Assembly (NCBI RefSeq): GCF_051401765.1
Contig: NW_027480506.1
Span: forward strand, 1,054,001-1,118,000
Direction of reading: 5' to 3'
DNA: 64,000 nucleotides
DNA from: Calliopsis andreniformis
Lineage: Eukaryota > Arthropoda > Insecta > Hymenoptera > Andrenidae
Position 1 is the first letter of the stretch. Each line of letters opens with the position of its first letter. Of this stretch, positions 63,841 to 64,000 are shown in pieces. Under the pieces are notes generated by a model. It saw only the letters and a program-made list of their open reading frames with translations. It ran no database searches and was not told the DNA's origin. Both the position numbers and the translations under genes were made by a program.

Positions 63841-64000
63841 CTGAGGGTTGAGCATTGATGTCTGAGGTCTGGGGATCGAGGATTGAGGATTGAGAATTGA
63901 GGATTGAGGATTGAGTATTGAGGATTGAAGATTGAGGATTGTGGATTGAGGATTGAGGATTGAGGACTGAAGATTTTATATTGATGATTGAAGATTGAGC
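63841..64000 (+). repeat. Right-edge satellite
   Basis: The heptamer array continues to the last base with 195-bp-module phrases (GATTGTGGATTGAGG, TTTATATTGATGATTG). No boundary to other sequence is reached. Confidence 0.9.

Larger units (their letters stand above)
1..64000 (+). repeat. Degenerate heptanucleotide satellite (GGATTGA)n, whole window
   Basis: Every part of the window reads as copies of GGATTGA in the same orientation, with no inversion and no unique-sequence island longer than a few tens of bases. The common variants are single changes: AGATTGA, GTATTGA, GAATTGA, GGACTGA, GGGTTGA, GGTTTGA, GGATCGA and GGATGGA. Recurrent 6-mers (GGATGA, GGACGA, GAATGA) shift the phase. The unit has three G, two A, two T and no C, so the + strand is strongly C-poor. 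The array enters at base 1 and leaves at base 64000 in mid-repeat, so its true length is unknown. No promoter, splice, ribosome-binding or terminator signal stands out. I do not recognise the satellite family. That it is eukaryotic heterochromatin is inferred from its length and higher-order structure. Confidence 0.97.

Noticed and set aside
1..64000. Heptapeptide similar to the RNA polymerase II C-terminal repeat or to repeat-rich surface or ice-binding proteins
   Set aside because: Only the length of seven and the presence of Ser and Pro agree. The order differs from YSPTSPS and no folded domain accompanies it.
1..64000. Telomeric repeat array
   Set aside because: The unit is a G-rich heptamer without C, like plant TTTAGGG in composition, but the sequence differs, lacks GGG as a rule, is highly degenerate and has long higher-order units. 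These are satellite traits, not telomerase product traits.
1..64000. CRISPR array
   Set aside because: Repeats are 7 bp and contiguous. There are no unique spacers of constant length and no cas-like genes.
1..64000. Bacterial short heptamer repeats such as those of cyanobacteria
   Set aside because: Those are short intergenic runs. Here there is no gene in 64 kb and a multi-kilobase hierarchy, which fits a eukaryotic satellite better. This is not proven from sequence alone.
1..64000. tRNA, rRNA or other structured RNA genes
   Set aside because: No stretch has the base composition or paired arms needed. The near absence of C on one strand makes long stems impossible outside the short landmarks.

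Overview
The whole 64 kb window is one uninterrupted, degenerate tandem satellite. Its basic unit is the heptamer GGATTGA on the + strand (TCAATCC on the - strand). I find no credible protein-coding gene, RNA gene, transposon, CRISPR array or ordinary unique sequence anywhere in it, and the array runs off both ends. An array this long and this ordered points to a eukaryotic heterochromatic locus (pericentromeric, subtelomeric, or a sex or B chromosome) in a long-read assembly. That is inference: nothing here identifies the organism.

The repeat is hierarchical. Heptamers carry point changes, and about one in many is a 6-mer that shifts the phase (GGATGA, GGACGA, GAATGA). Runs of these variants form modules such as a 195-bp module. 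Modules build blocks of about 0.6-1 kb that are marked by two non-heptamer landmarks. Landmark A is an imperfect hairpin containing an EcoRI site. Landmark B is a perfect 16-bp palindrome next to an EcoRI site. Blocks build larger higher-order repeats (HORs).

Layout: 1-1043 is a mosaic edge. 1044-7791 holds three irregular units (1735, 2607 and 2406 bp), and a fourth starts at 7792. 8274-11005 is a clean 1366-bp tandem duplication. 10871-34655 is the main array, HOR1: a period of 8829 bp with one copy shortened to 8020 bp, one full copy and one truncated copy. 34656-44470 is a rearranged mosaic with several local duplications (1627/1815 bp, 77 bp, 278/201 bp) and long-range copies shifted by 6327 and 9034 bp. 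44471-60552 is HOR2, a period of about 5.54 kb with one copy cut to 3625 bp. 60661-63840 is HOR3, a period of 1078 bp in three copies. The last 160 bp continue the satellite.

The long minus-strand reading frames, up to 812 codons, come from the repeat itself. Seven is not a multiple of three, so all three minus frames spell the same stop-free heptapeptide (S-I-L-N-P-Q-S), while every plus frame meets TGA each 21 bases. No CDS is therefore annotated. The interest of the window lies in satellite architecture, landmark inheritance, visible unequal-exchange scars and extreme strand asymmetry. I see no hidden gene system.
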